This document shows positions 24,132-35,007 of a DNA stretch of 64,000 nt, in pieces. The stretch is taken from NCBI GenBank assembly GCA_946902985.2, contig OX336395.1, positions 17,648,708-17,712,707 on the forward strand, written 5' to 3'. Source of the stretch: Meconema thalassinum. Its lineage: Eukaryota; Arthropoda; Insecta; Orthoptera; Tettigoniidae. The notes beneath the pieces were generated by a model, which ran no database searches, was not told where the DNA came from, and saw nothing but the letters and a program-made list of their open reading frames with translations. Position 1 is the first letter of the stretch, and each line of letters opens with the position of its first letter. Position numbers and translations under genes: made by a program.

Positions 24132-24620
24132 TTGCAGCATGTTAGAGCTCCAGTATTTGCAAATCGCACACTTCTAACAAAAATTGATATTTATGAAATT
24201 AGAATGGAATTCGTCACTGCTAATGTCATTTGTGTGCTGAGTCCATTGATTTACCTTAGCTGTAACACTCACCAGTTATTCGATATTTTTGAAATTATAC
24301 GATTTGAGTACTCATTCCTTTGACTTACTGTTTCTGAAATCCATGCAAAATGATAAAGGAAAGACCTCATAATGTTAAAATGACACGAAACAGGCGTCAC
24401 AGCGTCCAAAATGTGAAGTGGACAGCAATTACGGAGCATATTTTCCTACAGCAACAGTATCGACAAATCTCACACTTCGTACATTTTTAAGTCATCTTTT
24501 TAAGAAATTATTGATATTTATGAAATTAGAGTGCAATTCGTCACTGCTAATGTCTATTCTCTTTCATTTGAATGCTCATTTGGCACGATCGGTCGCTTCT
24601 GAGCGCCAAAGGAGGGATCT
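24132..24620. repeat. Diverged direct repeat inside the hAT element
   Basis: The string gatatttatgaaattagaRtg followed by aattcgtcactgctaatgtc occurs near 24186 and again near 24511, with similar upstream sequence (caaatcgcacacttct and caaatctcacacttcg). The spacing is about 320 bp. This is an old local duplication in the non-coding part of the element. Confidence 0.6.
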
Positions 24621-27600
24621 ATACTAATGAAAGAATATATATATGATGAATCTCTTTGCATGAAAATTATTTTAACTATATTTTTCAGCACTTTAAACAA
24701 TATTACAAACACAATTGAAAACATAAAAGATTAATAAAAATACGGAAAAGAGTTTAGCCCAATATAGATATTGCACTAAATAAAAACGGACAAAAAGTAA
24801 TGTCTAAATTGTCAATCGGGCTAAACCAAAGAATCTGATTAAGTAGATATTTGCCCTGGAATTTGTTGAAGGACTTAGACAAGTCTATTTCAATCGTATA
24901 TCAAGCCTTCTAGGTTTGACAGACAAGTCATTCAGTACTTCCTCAATTGAAACATCAACAGTATTGTGCCTAATTCTAGGAATGGGTATTCCAAGATTCA
25001 GACACCTAGGTATCAAGGGAAAGGCTACAGCCGCTTTTGAAAGTTGAGATATTTGAATATCGCGCTCCTTTCCTTCTAGATTGAAATGGAAACTTTATGC
25101 AGCCAAGAAGATGTTAAGTGACGTGGCAAATAGTAGCAGAGGTCGAGACTATTTGGTGATTAAATAGTTAGCCATGGAGTAGAGACTTGATACTTGGATC
25201 AGATTCCTGGCACGGCCAGATGAAAGAGGATGCACTTAGTCTCAAGTGAATCAGACCAGAGACACCGGAGATATGAGGATTTACAGATTTCAGCGTGATC
25301 CAGCGTGGAGCCGACCGTTTTGTATAAAAGCCGCTCGGCCCAAGCATAAGCAGCTCACTTCAAACCAAGCTCTTGTAGGACAAGGTGCTGCTGCTACGTC
25401 GAGCCAAGGCACATGGTTGCCGAATCTACGCAGAAGATATCATTGAATTGTGATGGTCACAAAAGTGCTACGATACGTGGGGAACGTAGTAAGTTTCCGG
25501 TAGAGGGAATCACTAAGGTGGTTGTTTTTTTCTACGGACATTGGTGAAACACTTTGTTTCTATATGGACATATGCTAGACTTTGTCTAGATATTATTCTC
25601 TCACAGTCCAGTAACAATAATTCAAGACTTGGATGTTTTAATCCAACTTGTCAGTTTCACAAATTGTAACTTAATAACCACTCAGATCTTTCAGTATATT
25701 GAAGGCCAGTCTATCACGGTGCTGTTCATTAGCCGACAAAGGGAAACTATATGTTGCTTCGCGCATGATAGATGGTGTGAAGCCATGCCCAGGGAACGAT
25801 CTTCAGAACAACCGTTTTTATTTAGCGTATGATGCTAACAAGACAGAAAAATAATTACAGTATATACACTATTTACAATTTTAAACACAACCGTTGATTG
25901 TTTTAGACTATCAGTGTTTTCCTGTACTGAAAAGATTACCATGAGTTATGTTACAACTGACGCTTTTGAGAAGAGATCATTTGGATCTGACCCCATTTAA
26001 GCAAACTGCTATGGATTTAATTGAAGTCAATATTAAAATGGATCAGCAGTTACTTCGAACTTCAAGAAATATTTCCACTATGTCGTGCTAGACAGATTGT
26101 GGGTATATAATGGCGGCCGATACAAGGATTAGACGTGCGTGTCCAGTAGGGCATGTATCTGGATAAATCTGGTACAGACCAGGTTCACTACGCTTCAAGA
26201 CCAACGAGAAATGTAAGCCACATTTGACTTTTATAATATACCTAGTTAATTGGAACAAACTCATTTTCTGCAAATGACCAACACATTTATTTTTCTTCGT
26301 ATTTAAATCTTGCATTGATTTACGCAAGACACATTAGGGTTATTCTGAGTATTTTCAGCACTCAGAACAGTTTAGGATCGATGACCGAGCATACGGAGCA
26401 TTTATTTGAATGTTCATTTTGTTTGAGAATCACGGTAATCAGCCATTATAACTGTAGAAGTTAATATTTATTTTTGTGGAGGAATGGATATTTTATCCAT
26501 ATTCGAAGAGTCGAACATGTGGTTTTTCACATAAGGAAATAATAATTAAACATATTTAAGGAAATAATAACAATAATAATCCAATAATAATAATAGTAAT
26601 TTTCATAATTTTTCTAAATAATTCTTGGATCTTACATTTTCTAATAATCACATTCATTGAGAGAGAGCTTAAGGATTAGTTTAATCATTCCTAGTTTGGA
26701 ACAGGTGATTTTCCGAAAGCTAGTGGATAGCACAAGCCAATATTCCACCAACATTATAGTTCTGGTTGAACAGTTAATATTTGCATTGAGCAAAGTATAT
26801 TTTTCAGATAACACGGAAAGGCATGAAACAGGAAGCCAATGATATTTGTATCAATTAGGATTTTTTTTTTGTGTTTATATAAAATCATGACGTAGGCACA
26901 CATTCGAAAGTGAAATAGAGAATATCACAAGCGTGGTAACTTCACGGTTTAAACTGAATGGTAAAATAAAATAAACTTGTAAGTTTATAGATCTTCCAGT
27001 TTTGATAGCAAGCAGAGGCTTGATTTATTGTATAAATTTTGGGAAGAAAATTTATGTGTGTAGAGTAGTTGAAATGCCATTCCCAGGTGCGCATGTTTAA
27101 GTCGCAGGAATGAGGAGGTTTTTTTTTTAGCATCAATCAAATTGCAGGTTCGATGGCTCAGGTTTATAGGAGGAGTATTAGAACCACACATTTCGTCGAA
27201 TGAATGACCAAACCATCAGTAATTATTTCAAACTTGTTTACGTATTCCATTAATACTTTGATATGCTAGAACCCGGTTTTGTCATGATAAAATTTTATTC
27301 TTCTTCAGAGAAAGACCTTTGCCGTTGTTGTTGGGATATTGTGTTCTTACACAAATAATTGAATGGGCCACTGCCAATTGAAAAAATACTTCTGTATCCA
27401 CGAATTACTTAGAGGATGTTTTCAATCCTATTGTCATGAACTAAATAAATTTATTATAAAGCTATAATTCTTATTTCCGCATTCTGTTCAAGAATTGCAA
27501 GTTGTGAAAGTTACTAAAATAGCAACAAATATAAATATTTTTTAAAATAATAATTCCAAGTGGAAAATCGAATAGTTGAATGGTTCAACAATTTTTTTTA

Positions 27601-28357
27601 TCCAGTTGATGATTCAGAAATGATATTTCTTTGGAATTTGAAGTTCTTAATCGAGTCACTTCTCGAAATGTTTAATTTTCGAAGAACAATAAATTTTGTT
27701 GTGCTTCGCACAGTTCTTCGATGCTATGCTCAAGGGTCAAATACTTTTCAGATGTTGTTATTAATATGTGTATATAATTAGTGTTGGGTCAAAGATAATA
27801 TTTTTGACAATATTTTTGAAACTGGAAAAATAAGTGGAAGTTAAAATTTCTATAAACAATTATAAACAGTGAGAATTTCTACGAGTGTTAATATCATGTT
27901 AGAAATTCAACCAGTGAACTACAATATTTCCAGTAAAGACAATTTAATTTGAACTGGATTTCATCGTAAATAATTGATATAATTTTGGAACACAGTCTAC
28001 AGGACTGATAATCAGACTTGTGTCTCCAAAGACAATTGGTCAATGTATTGGAAAATTTCTGTACATTGTGTAAATAGTAGTGTGTGCCGTCGCACTGGAA
28101 TGATGTTACCTTGAGCATAATTTTGCAGTCAGTTTTAAAATTTAGAATAAAATGAGATAATTTTACATGTTGTGTTATGCCCAGTTGAATCTCCTTCTAT
28201 CCTTATTGTTGCATTGAGCCAAAAAGCAGTCAAGCATTTTTTTTATTTGATGTCGTTTTTTGCGATTAGCTTTAACCCATCTGGCGCCCCGGGATATTTT
28301 GACTCTCGTGCTGACTGATTCTTGGAAAAATGCATATGTGGTCGTGCTGACTCCGGT
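24621..28357. other. Non-coding interior of the hAT element
   Basis: No frame here matches a protein I recognise. Simple AAT-type repeats lie near 26545-26600, and a TATA-like site sits at 25323. The stretch is unusually long for sequence downstream of a hAT transposase. Confidence 0.4.
25323..25329 (+). promoter_or_regulatory. TATA-box-like site, possible promoter or LTR fragment
   Basis: TATAAAA followed about 30 bp later by agctcacttca, close to an arthropod initiator (TCA core). The surrounding 25240-25450 is GC-richer than its neighbourhood. It may be the promoter of a nested LTR element, but no paired LTR was found. Confidence 0.25.
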
Positions 28358-30755
28358 CTAAGCGGGCACAGCATCATGATTGAACATCAAAGCTAGTCCA
28401 TTAAGGCGTTCTTCACTAGTTGAATTCCTTAAATAATTCTTCAAGAATTTTAAGGACGAAAACGATCTTTCACACGAGCAGGTTGTGACAGGTAATGTAG
28501 CCATGATGACAAGCAGGTTATACACAACTGGAAACATGTTCTTATTGCATATTGACAAAGCATCTATAGCACTCTTGGGCTTCTTTTCAATAGATTTCAG
28601 AATTTGTTTCGTAGCTCGCCTCTAATATAAAGGGGAAGTCCATAAAATTCAGCTACATTTTCTACTTCAGCTATGCTTTGGTTGGATAGTTCGTCTTCAG
28701 TTGTGGTAACTAGCGTTTGCAATGGCTGAAGAGTTTCTTTATGGGAGACAAATTTATCATCAAGTGATGAAATAGTTTCTTCAAGAAATGGGATGAAAAT
28801 AACCCGCCTATAATATTCTTCCGGATCGTTAGATGAAACGTTGTTCCTCATCGTTTGTCGAACAACAGTTCGAGGCTGAACTACAGGCACTCCAAATTCT
28901 TCGCAGAACTCTAAAACCGAATTATATGCACACAAAAACCTTGCGTCTGCATCTGCCCTCATTTCTTCAAGAGACCTCTTAACATTCATGGAGGCGTTGA
29001 TTGCTTGACTGAGATCCAAATTTTCAGTTTGAAGGTATTTGCTGAGAGGAAGTGTGATTTTAAATGCTTCATGAATGACAAATACACTTATCAAGAACTC
29101 AAATTTGCTGATAGCGCACAGAAGAAGTTGCGCATCTGTAGCTGCCTTCTTATCAACCCATGCTGCTATTTTTTCTAATGCCAACAATAACGGTTTCAGA
29201 AGTTCAATGAATGAATGAACAGACTTGTGCTTTCCAATCCATATCGTTGCACATAACTTCTTGAGTTTACTCACTCGGGGTTTCTCTTCCATACTTTCAA
29301 CTTGATTTGTCAACACAGCCTTTGGTGAAGTACTAAAAAAGGCATAAGCTCTTTCAATTGTACCCATACAGTTCCTAATCTCTGCAACACTACACCCTTC
29401 AGAAATGGCCAGGTTTAAACAGTGAGCACTACAGTGAACATACTGGGCTTTGGGAAACTGTTTTCGTACAATGGCCTGAGCACCTCTGTAGGATCCACTC
29501 ATGGCACTAGCTCCATCATAACCTTGGCCTACGAGATATTCTGCATCCAGTCCCACACTTTTCAAACCAGACAATATGCTATTCGCAAGGCCTAACCCAG
29601 AAGCATCATTGATAGCAATAAATTGCAGAAACTCCTCATGTACGGAATTATCTTGAACGAAATGGACACACAGTGACATTTGCTGCACACCGCTGATGTC
29701 TGCGGTCTCGTCAGCAAGAACAGAAAAGTATTTAGCTTTTTTCACCTGATCGACTAACCTTTTCAATATAATGTCATTCAAAGATGAAATAATTTCATTC
29801 TGAATCCGTGGGCTTACGTATGTTGCATTTAAGGATGCTGTCATCAAATGTTCATTTAGTATTGTATTACCAGCTTCTGCTCGAAACTTGAGAAGAGACC
29901 TGAAATTTCCCTCCCCTTTCTTGAGAGGCTCATCTAAATTTACAGGTCCCGAATCCCTGTGACCACGGAAAGGAATGCCCATTCGAGCAAGGAAAATCAC
30001 AGATTTAATTATTGGTATGAGTTTCTCCCTGTTGCATAATTGAACACCGCTATCCAAGCTTACGTCAACAGCAGGTTTTGTACCTTTGTATACGGCGAGA
30101 AAGTTCGCAGCCTTTTCCGTACATGCCATTTGATATTCGGTTTCTTGGCGTATTTTGAAATCCTCCTTCGCATTTTTCCAGTTCATGTAAGGAAATTTTA
30201 CTAGTTTACCTGGCGATGAAGATTGTTTCCCAACAACGGTGCAAAACAACGAACAATATTTACAAAAGGCTCCGTTCTTTGAAGAGGAATAAACTAGCTA
30301 TTTCCACTCTGATAACCAGTTCAACTGAAATTTCAGATTCCTTGGACCCGACAAAGGGAAATTAAAATTGCTTCCAGGTGTCCAGGCATTTTCCAACAGT
30401 TCATTTTTCAGATAATCATCAATCTAAAGAAAAAAGTAAATCACAACATTGAAATAATTAACATGTACCGACACATACGTAGGCCAAGGCCATACAAATA
30501 CCGGTATAACATAATAGGTAAAGCATCGAAATGCAAATCAGTTACAGAAATAGCGATTATTATGAATCATATTGTAAACACACCTGTAGGCCAGCATAAC
30601 CTCCTAAGTCTGTTCGATGTATTTGGTCGGTAGCCGGCTTGGTAGTAGCCGATAATTCTTCAAGTTCATTTTCAATTCTTAAAGATGAACTACTTGCAAT
30701 GACAGTGTTGCATGTAACATCTACTCTTGGTTTTTTAAATAATAAATCGATCCAT
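28358..30755 (-). pseudogene. hAT transposase (ZMYM/P52rIPK-like), two exons, nearly intact
   Basis: Exon 1 (30755-30584) starts MDRFI and reads KKPRVDVTCNTVIASSSSL ... TDQIHRTDLGGYAGLQ, donor gtgtgt. Exon 2 starts at 30423 after acceptor ttttttctttag with IDDYLKNELLENAW. It contains a TTF-type finger (GAFCKYCSLF), the RNase H-like catalytic core with LADETADISGVQQ and GQGYDGASAMSG, the YVHCSAHCLNLAI block, and an intact C-terminal dimerisation domain (LPVTTCSCERSFSSLKFLKN, EERLNGLALM). The enzyme would cut and reinsert its own element in the nucleus. Defects are few: a one-base shift in exon 1, a TAG after SEWK (30300-30298), and a shift near 28597 before ILKSIEKKPKS. A recent arrival, probably inactive as read. 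Confidence 0.9.
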
Positions 30756-31247
30756 TACGCATTACAAATAAACTCGGGGAAAAAAGTGCGACTCACGATC
30801 TGGCAGTTCACAGATATGCACGTTTAAAGCAGCACGAAGCTGCGTTACGATAGTTACCAATCGCACACTTTACCAGTAAAACGACAATTTTGATATTTCA
30901 CCTAGTGTAGTTAGTTATTATTGCTTTAAGTGGAAGAACAGCGAGGTCATCTGCCCCCTCTTACTCCGTTTAACATGTAGTTTAAGGGTGTTTACCCCAG
31001 GCCATAACCAGTAGCTAGCGCCGAAGCAGGACAAGTCTCGTCGCGAGTTGAGTGGAGGTCATTTACCACGTGAAAAACGTGTTCACATTAAAAATATATT
31101 ACAAAGGAGTAGCCTAAAGAAGCCTCACTGGCAGCAATTCAAAACATTTTCCAGGTGATAGATGGGACAATATAAGGAGTCATGTAAACTAAGGTCTCTG
31201 GGGGGGGGGGAGGTTAAAGCCTACCCCCCCCCGTCGGTACGCCACTG

Positions 31248-31490
31248 TATACCACAGTAATCACACCTGAAGCACTGTTTGGCTCTGAAACATTGATCAA
31301 TGAAGGTAGATTTCTTAGTAAGGACATTATACCACAGTAATCACACCTGAAGCACTATGTGGCTCAGAAACATTGATCATTGAAGGTAGATCTCTTAGTG
31401 ATGACATTATACCACAGTAATCAAACCTGAAGCTCTATATGGCTCAGAAACATTGATCATTGAAGGTAGATCTCTTAGTAAGGACATAGA
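31248..31490 (+). repeat. 80-bp tandem repeat, three units, right block beyond the hAT
   Basis: Units with cttagta/cttagtg at 31314, 31394 and 31474, the same 80-bp period as 22974-23942. Begins with the second hAT target duplication. The last unit runs directly into the LINE RT tail, the ancestral junction. Confidence 0.92.
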
Positions 31491-31850
31491 GAAACAAGAA
31501 AGAACAATCCTTGGTCCAGTCTGCTCAGAAGAAATCTGGGTGAAACGGAAGTGTCGGGAGATTTATCAGCAAACTGAAAAGGTCACTGATACCTTCAGGA
31601 AAAGGCAATTTAAGTTCTACTGCATCATTCCCAAAATGAACCATCACATGTTCACCAAAATGATTCCCAACCTTGCTCTCTCAATGGAAGTCAAGAACCA
31701 GTGACTTAGTGAAATAGAAATAAACTTCAAAAATTTGGCATCACAGAAGAAATTACGTAAGATCGACCACAGTTCAAAACAGTAATTAACAGCCGCCATT
31801 TTGCTGAGAAAATGAATACAAGGACCAATAAGTCATGGGCTGAAGAATGG
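31491..31850 (+). mobile_element. LINE relic in left intron 1, 3' part
   Basis: One open frame continues from the last 80-bp unit: IEKQERTILGPVCSEEIWVK, KCREIYQQTEKVTDTFRKRQ, FKFYCIIPKMNHHMFTK. This is the C-terminal region of a LINE RT (compare RKILG..., AIRKRRLLFYGRIFRMN in the LINE at 53020). The right-arm copy at 42312-42536 reads the same on the minus strand. Confidence 0.82.
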
Positions 31851-32013
31851 AGGTGTTAATATTGTTTTTTAGGAAAATTAAAAGCAAACATTTCAGATCC
31901 AGATTCCTATTTGGTAGCGGGCCGATAAACTAAATAGTTGGTTGGTTCCATAGTTTAGAGGGCGCAACAACGTTGTCATGTACCCCGTGTACTTTGGGTG
32001 TGTGTAGAATGTG

Positions 32014-32831
32014 TGAAGATTCAAGGAGAAATAATTTCAACTCTGAGATTTGCTGATGACATCGTCATCTTGGCCGACAAGCCTGAGGATTTGAATGAGT
32101 TTTTGAATGAAATGGATTCCGTCTTACGGAAGGACTTCATGATGAAAATTAATAAATGTAAAACAAAAATACTGGAATGCAGCCGAAATAAATCAGAAAC
32201 CTCTATGGAGATCAAATTGGCAGGTGAAAAGCTGAAGGAAATAAGTGACTTCTGTTACTTAGGAAGCAGAATAACCAGTGATGGACGAAGCAAAGAGGAT
32301 ATAAGAAGTAGGTTGGCTCAGGCAAGGAAAGCTTTTCTACAAAAAAGGAATCTGTTGACATCGAATATAGATTTAGGTATTAGGAAGTCATTTTTGAAAG
32401 CCTTTGTCTGGAGCGTGGCGCTCTATGGAAGTGAAACTTGGACTATTGGTGCAGCAGAAAAGAGGAGAATTGAAGCATTTGAAATGTGGTGTTACAGGAG
32501 AATGATGAAGATCAGATGGGTAGATAGGGTTACAAACGAAGAGGTATTAAGGCGAGTGGGAGAGGAGAGATGTTTCTGGCGACTGCTAATGAAGAGAAGA
32601 GATAGGTTGGTAGGACACTACTAAGACACCCAGGAATAGCAAGCTTAGTTATGGAAGGAAGGGTCGAGGACAAGAACTGTAGGGGTAGACCAAGGTTAGA
32701 ATATGTTAAACAGATTGCCTCGGATGTAGGGTGTGGTAGCTATGTAGAGATGAAACGATTAGCTCAGGACAGGGAGGCATGGAGGGCTGCATCAAACCAG
32801 TCAAAAGACTGAAGACTCAAACAACAACAAC
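32014..32831 (+). mobile_element. 5'-truncated LINE, family A, copy 2
   Basis: The best-kept member of the family: a single 208-codon frame (31998-32624) reads VKIQGEIISTLRFADDIVIL (intact FADD), FCYLGSRITSDGRSKEDIRS, FVWSVALYGSETWTIGAAEK, RRMMKIRWVDRVTNEEVLRR. The 3' tail is ctcaaacaacaacaac. It is flanked by agaatgtg (32006-32013) and agaatctg (32832-32839), one mismatch. The right arm near 41978 (gtgtgtgtataatctg on the minus strand) is the empty site, so this copy entered after the arm duplication. Inactive by truncation. Confidence 0.9.
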
Positions 32832-32839
32832 AGAATCTG

Positions 32840-33045
32840 GTTGATAACCGCTGTTAATTATGATGGCTGTATTAGTGTGTGTTTTCTGTAACTCAGGTAA
32901 GGATTGCAGATATTCAATTTTCAAGTAGTTCCTACTTATGCCACCAAATTATACCGTCAACGGCAACTAGCTGTGAACTTGGTTACTAGATGCCACTGCA
33001 GTTGGCTCCTGGCGACGGACGTTAATACTTAAGAGCGATAGTCAA
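32840..33045. other. Innermost left-arm sequence
   Basis: Reverse complement of 41775-41980, with shared strings such as gatggctgtattagtgtgtg and aggtaaggattgcaga. No coding content is seen. Similarity ends near 33045. Confidence 0.75.
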
Positions 33046-33256
33046 CCCTATTATGGTCGAACCTCTTCCTCCAACCTAATATTCAGCCTTGTGAGGACAA
33101 CCTACTTACTCTCTTAGACCATAGCCAAGAACCAAAATGGTGACCACTAAACCCTAATATTGTCGACCCTCTACCTCCAACCTTATATTCAGCCTTGTGA
33201 GGACAACCTACTTTCTATCTCAAACCGTAGGCTAGAACACAAATGGTTGACCATTA
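33046..33256. repeat. 106-bp tandem duplication at the inner arm boundary
   Basis: Two units, 33046-33151 and 33152-33256, share ccctaWtattgtcga-like starts, acctccaacc and attcagccttgtgaggac, and end with tggtgaccact/tggttgaccatt. They lie exactly where left-right similarity ceases. Confidence 0.8.
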
Positions 33257-33997
33257 GGAACCAATCTAGGTTATCCTCCACTCCCCCTATCTCATCCCCA
33301 AGTATCTCGTCTGACTTGAAACTGCTTGGAGACTGTCGTAACGTGACGTCATGTGCTGTCTCAAAACAAGACTCGCCTGTCAGACAAACGTGACTAAAGC
33401 CACAAGTCAGGAAACCATGACAACCATCATGGCCGATGAGGGAACGCGAGGCCACCATGGCAATATGATCTGTTTATAGAGGAGGACAAATGGAAACAAA
33501 ATTCAAATCTCGGGGATTTATGAAGGAAATCTAGGTGAATTTAACTTTACAGGTTGGCTACCCTGATTATCAAAGAAATTACTTGAACTTTCTCAGCATG
33601 CTTTTGTTGTAGACATCGAGCGATGATTGCAATAAGTAATACTCTCTCCCCAGCCTCTAGCAATTCAAGTCTTGGAACAGAGGGGATTCCAAATATAATC
33701 TTGCTATAAATCTCGCTTTCTAGTGAGTCAGTGCAGTAACATACATATTATGATGTGGCAACAATGTACGTCATTATTCAAAACAACGGCTATGTACTAT
33801 CTCTATTGCATAAAGAAGAGGCATTGTTTCAGCTTCTAAATGGCAATTAATACCCAGGTATGAAAATACAGACACAATATGCCCTCTAGTTAACAGATAC
33901 TGCTTAATATAATTAACCTTGCTAACTACAAACATTGTGCCTTGGACATCACTAAGATTGCAGTATTACACAATGTGTGGAATTATAATACACTTAC
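33257..33997. other. Start of left intron 1, unassigned
   Basis: Ordinary sequence between the 106-bp duplication and exon 1. No ORF with a motif and no TE end is recognised. It does not visibly match the corresponding right segment 41391-41510. Confidence 0.35.
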
Positions 33998-34078
33998 AAT
34001 ATCGGCCAAGTCATCTGTTTCTGTCGACCATTCCGGCTCACTTTTGATCACAGCTTGCTCGTCCATTACGTTAGAAAA
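33998..34078 (-). pseudogene. First coding exon of the left paralogue
   Basis: After acceptor ctgtgttctag comes a 12-base leader and ATG (34066-34064), then MDEQAVIKSEPEWSTETDDL and ADI, 23 codons, donor gtaagtg, phase 0. The MD..IKSEPEW start is the hallmark N-terminus of many arthropod C2H2 genes. The acceptor before the ATG means at least one non-coding exon lies further right. The right paralogue has the same arrangement. Confidence 0.85.
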
Positions 34079-34998
34079 CTAGAACACAGAAATTCACCTG
34101 AACATCATTTACATACGCACTTATTCACCGAAATAGCCTCATACATCAAATGAGGTAATCTCAGTCCTCCAAATGTAATAGGCCTATTGGTATTCCTAAT
34201 ATATCCTGTGAGGTGCACAGTAGGCTATCAATAACAGTACATTCTACTTGATCAAATGAGTTAGAGAGTAATGCCGAGTAAATGCAGTTCCGTTGTTCCC
34301 TAACACACACAAACCTGAACAATGTTTGGTCGAGGCGGCGATATCTGATTGTTAGTAACACACCTATCGGCGCGACTGAAATAATTTCCGAACTGATCGT
34401 AGCACACGCTTTGAGAATCAGGACTAGCTGTGTACAGGCCTCCAGTTACCACACAATGCCCATTCTAATGAAAACTCTTACATCCTCCTCATTGAACGGA
34501 CGCGAAAGAAAGATCTATTTATCAATACACACTTACAAATCAAAAAATGGGAATTACTTGTGTATATCATCATTAAGATGTTCTTAGGCCCATACCTCTG
34601 TCAAGGATACCTCTATATCCTCGACGGTTAAATATTGTAACCAGCGTGTCACTGATAATCTGCGCTGGGCACCGTGCATACAATATCCTTCCGCCGAAAC
34701 ACTAATTATCCTTACTTAGTTTTGTCCCATATTTCCACATTAGAAATACTCCTGCTTGGATTTGTCATCTAACAAGAAAAGTGTTCTCAGATTGTTCATT
34801 CTCGCCAAAAAGTGAGATATTCTCTATGAAATGCGCTAATTCTGCACAAAACATCCTCCTAGTGTTACAATCCGCCCTAGTCGAAACAGAAATATTGGAT
34901 GCCTTCATTCTCGTCCTCCTTAGACACATAATATGTTTGTGTGTGGTTATAGTCACAATATTTGTGCACTGAACACGGCATTACAGTCTAAAATCTAA
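34079..34998. other. Upstream side of the left paralogue
   Basis: Begins the 7.2-kb space between the two divergent genes. A 5' UTR exon of the left gene should lie here or further right, but no single donor stands out (one candidate is gacagag|gtatgg on the minus strand near 34595). No repeat is recognised. Confidence 0.3.
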
Positions 34999-35007
34999 AT
35001 TAAGAAT

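Larger units (their letters stand above)
23943..31247 (-). mobile_element. 7.3-kb hAT transposon with perfect 8-bp target duplication
   Basis: The left terminus is cagtggcctacg and the complement of the right terminus is cagtggcgtacc. Exact 8-bp duplications tataccac flank it (23935-23942 and 31248-31255), the signature of hAT insertion. It carries a transposase gene on the minus strand (30755-28358). Just inside the right end are a G run (about 31199-31210) and a C run (about 31224-31232) that could pair; the deleted relative at 51241-52028 keeps the same G-run/C-run layout. It landed in the 80-bp array of the left arm only. At 7.3 kb it is long for a hAT; much of 24000-28350 is non-coding and may hold nested insertions. 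Confidence 0.93.
13255..33045. repeat. Left arm of a ~10-kb inverted duplication
   Basis: Reverse complement of 41775-51405. Matching landmarks: 13425-13589 with 51062-51230; 15200-15300 with 50230-50330; 17100-17240 with 48320-48480; exons 2 and 3; 20740-20890 with 44820-44980; the LINE relic and its 80-bp array; and 31790-33040 with 41780-42260. The left arm is longer only because of later insertions (13590-14472, 18844-20702, 20891-21020, 23943-31247, 32014-32831). Similarity ends on the left inside a hAT relic near 13255 and on the right near 33045, next to a 106-bp tandem repeat. Confidence 0.93.
10985..34078 (-). pseudogene. Left paralogue of a C2H2 zinc-finger gene, decayed (whole locus)
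   Basis: Four exons on the minus strand form one locus: exon 1 (34078-33998), exon 2 (18775-18671), exon 3 (17680-17552) and a zinc-finger exon (12060 to about 10985). The layout is that of arthropod poly-C2H2 genes: a short MD..IKSEPEW start, acidic KEE/EEP-rich linkers, then a finger array for DNA binding in the nucleus. Exons 1-3 are all phase 0. Three defects indicate a pseudogene: an in-frame TGA in exon 3 where the right paralogue has GGA; a finger exon whose frame needs a phase-2 exon before it although exon 3 ends in phase 0; and a stop plus frameshifts inside the array. Intron 1 is swollen to 15 kb by LINE, hAT and 1.86-kb repeat insertions. Sequencing indels could explain some frameshifts but not the substitution to TGA. 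Confidence 0.8.
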
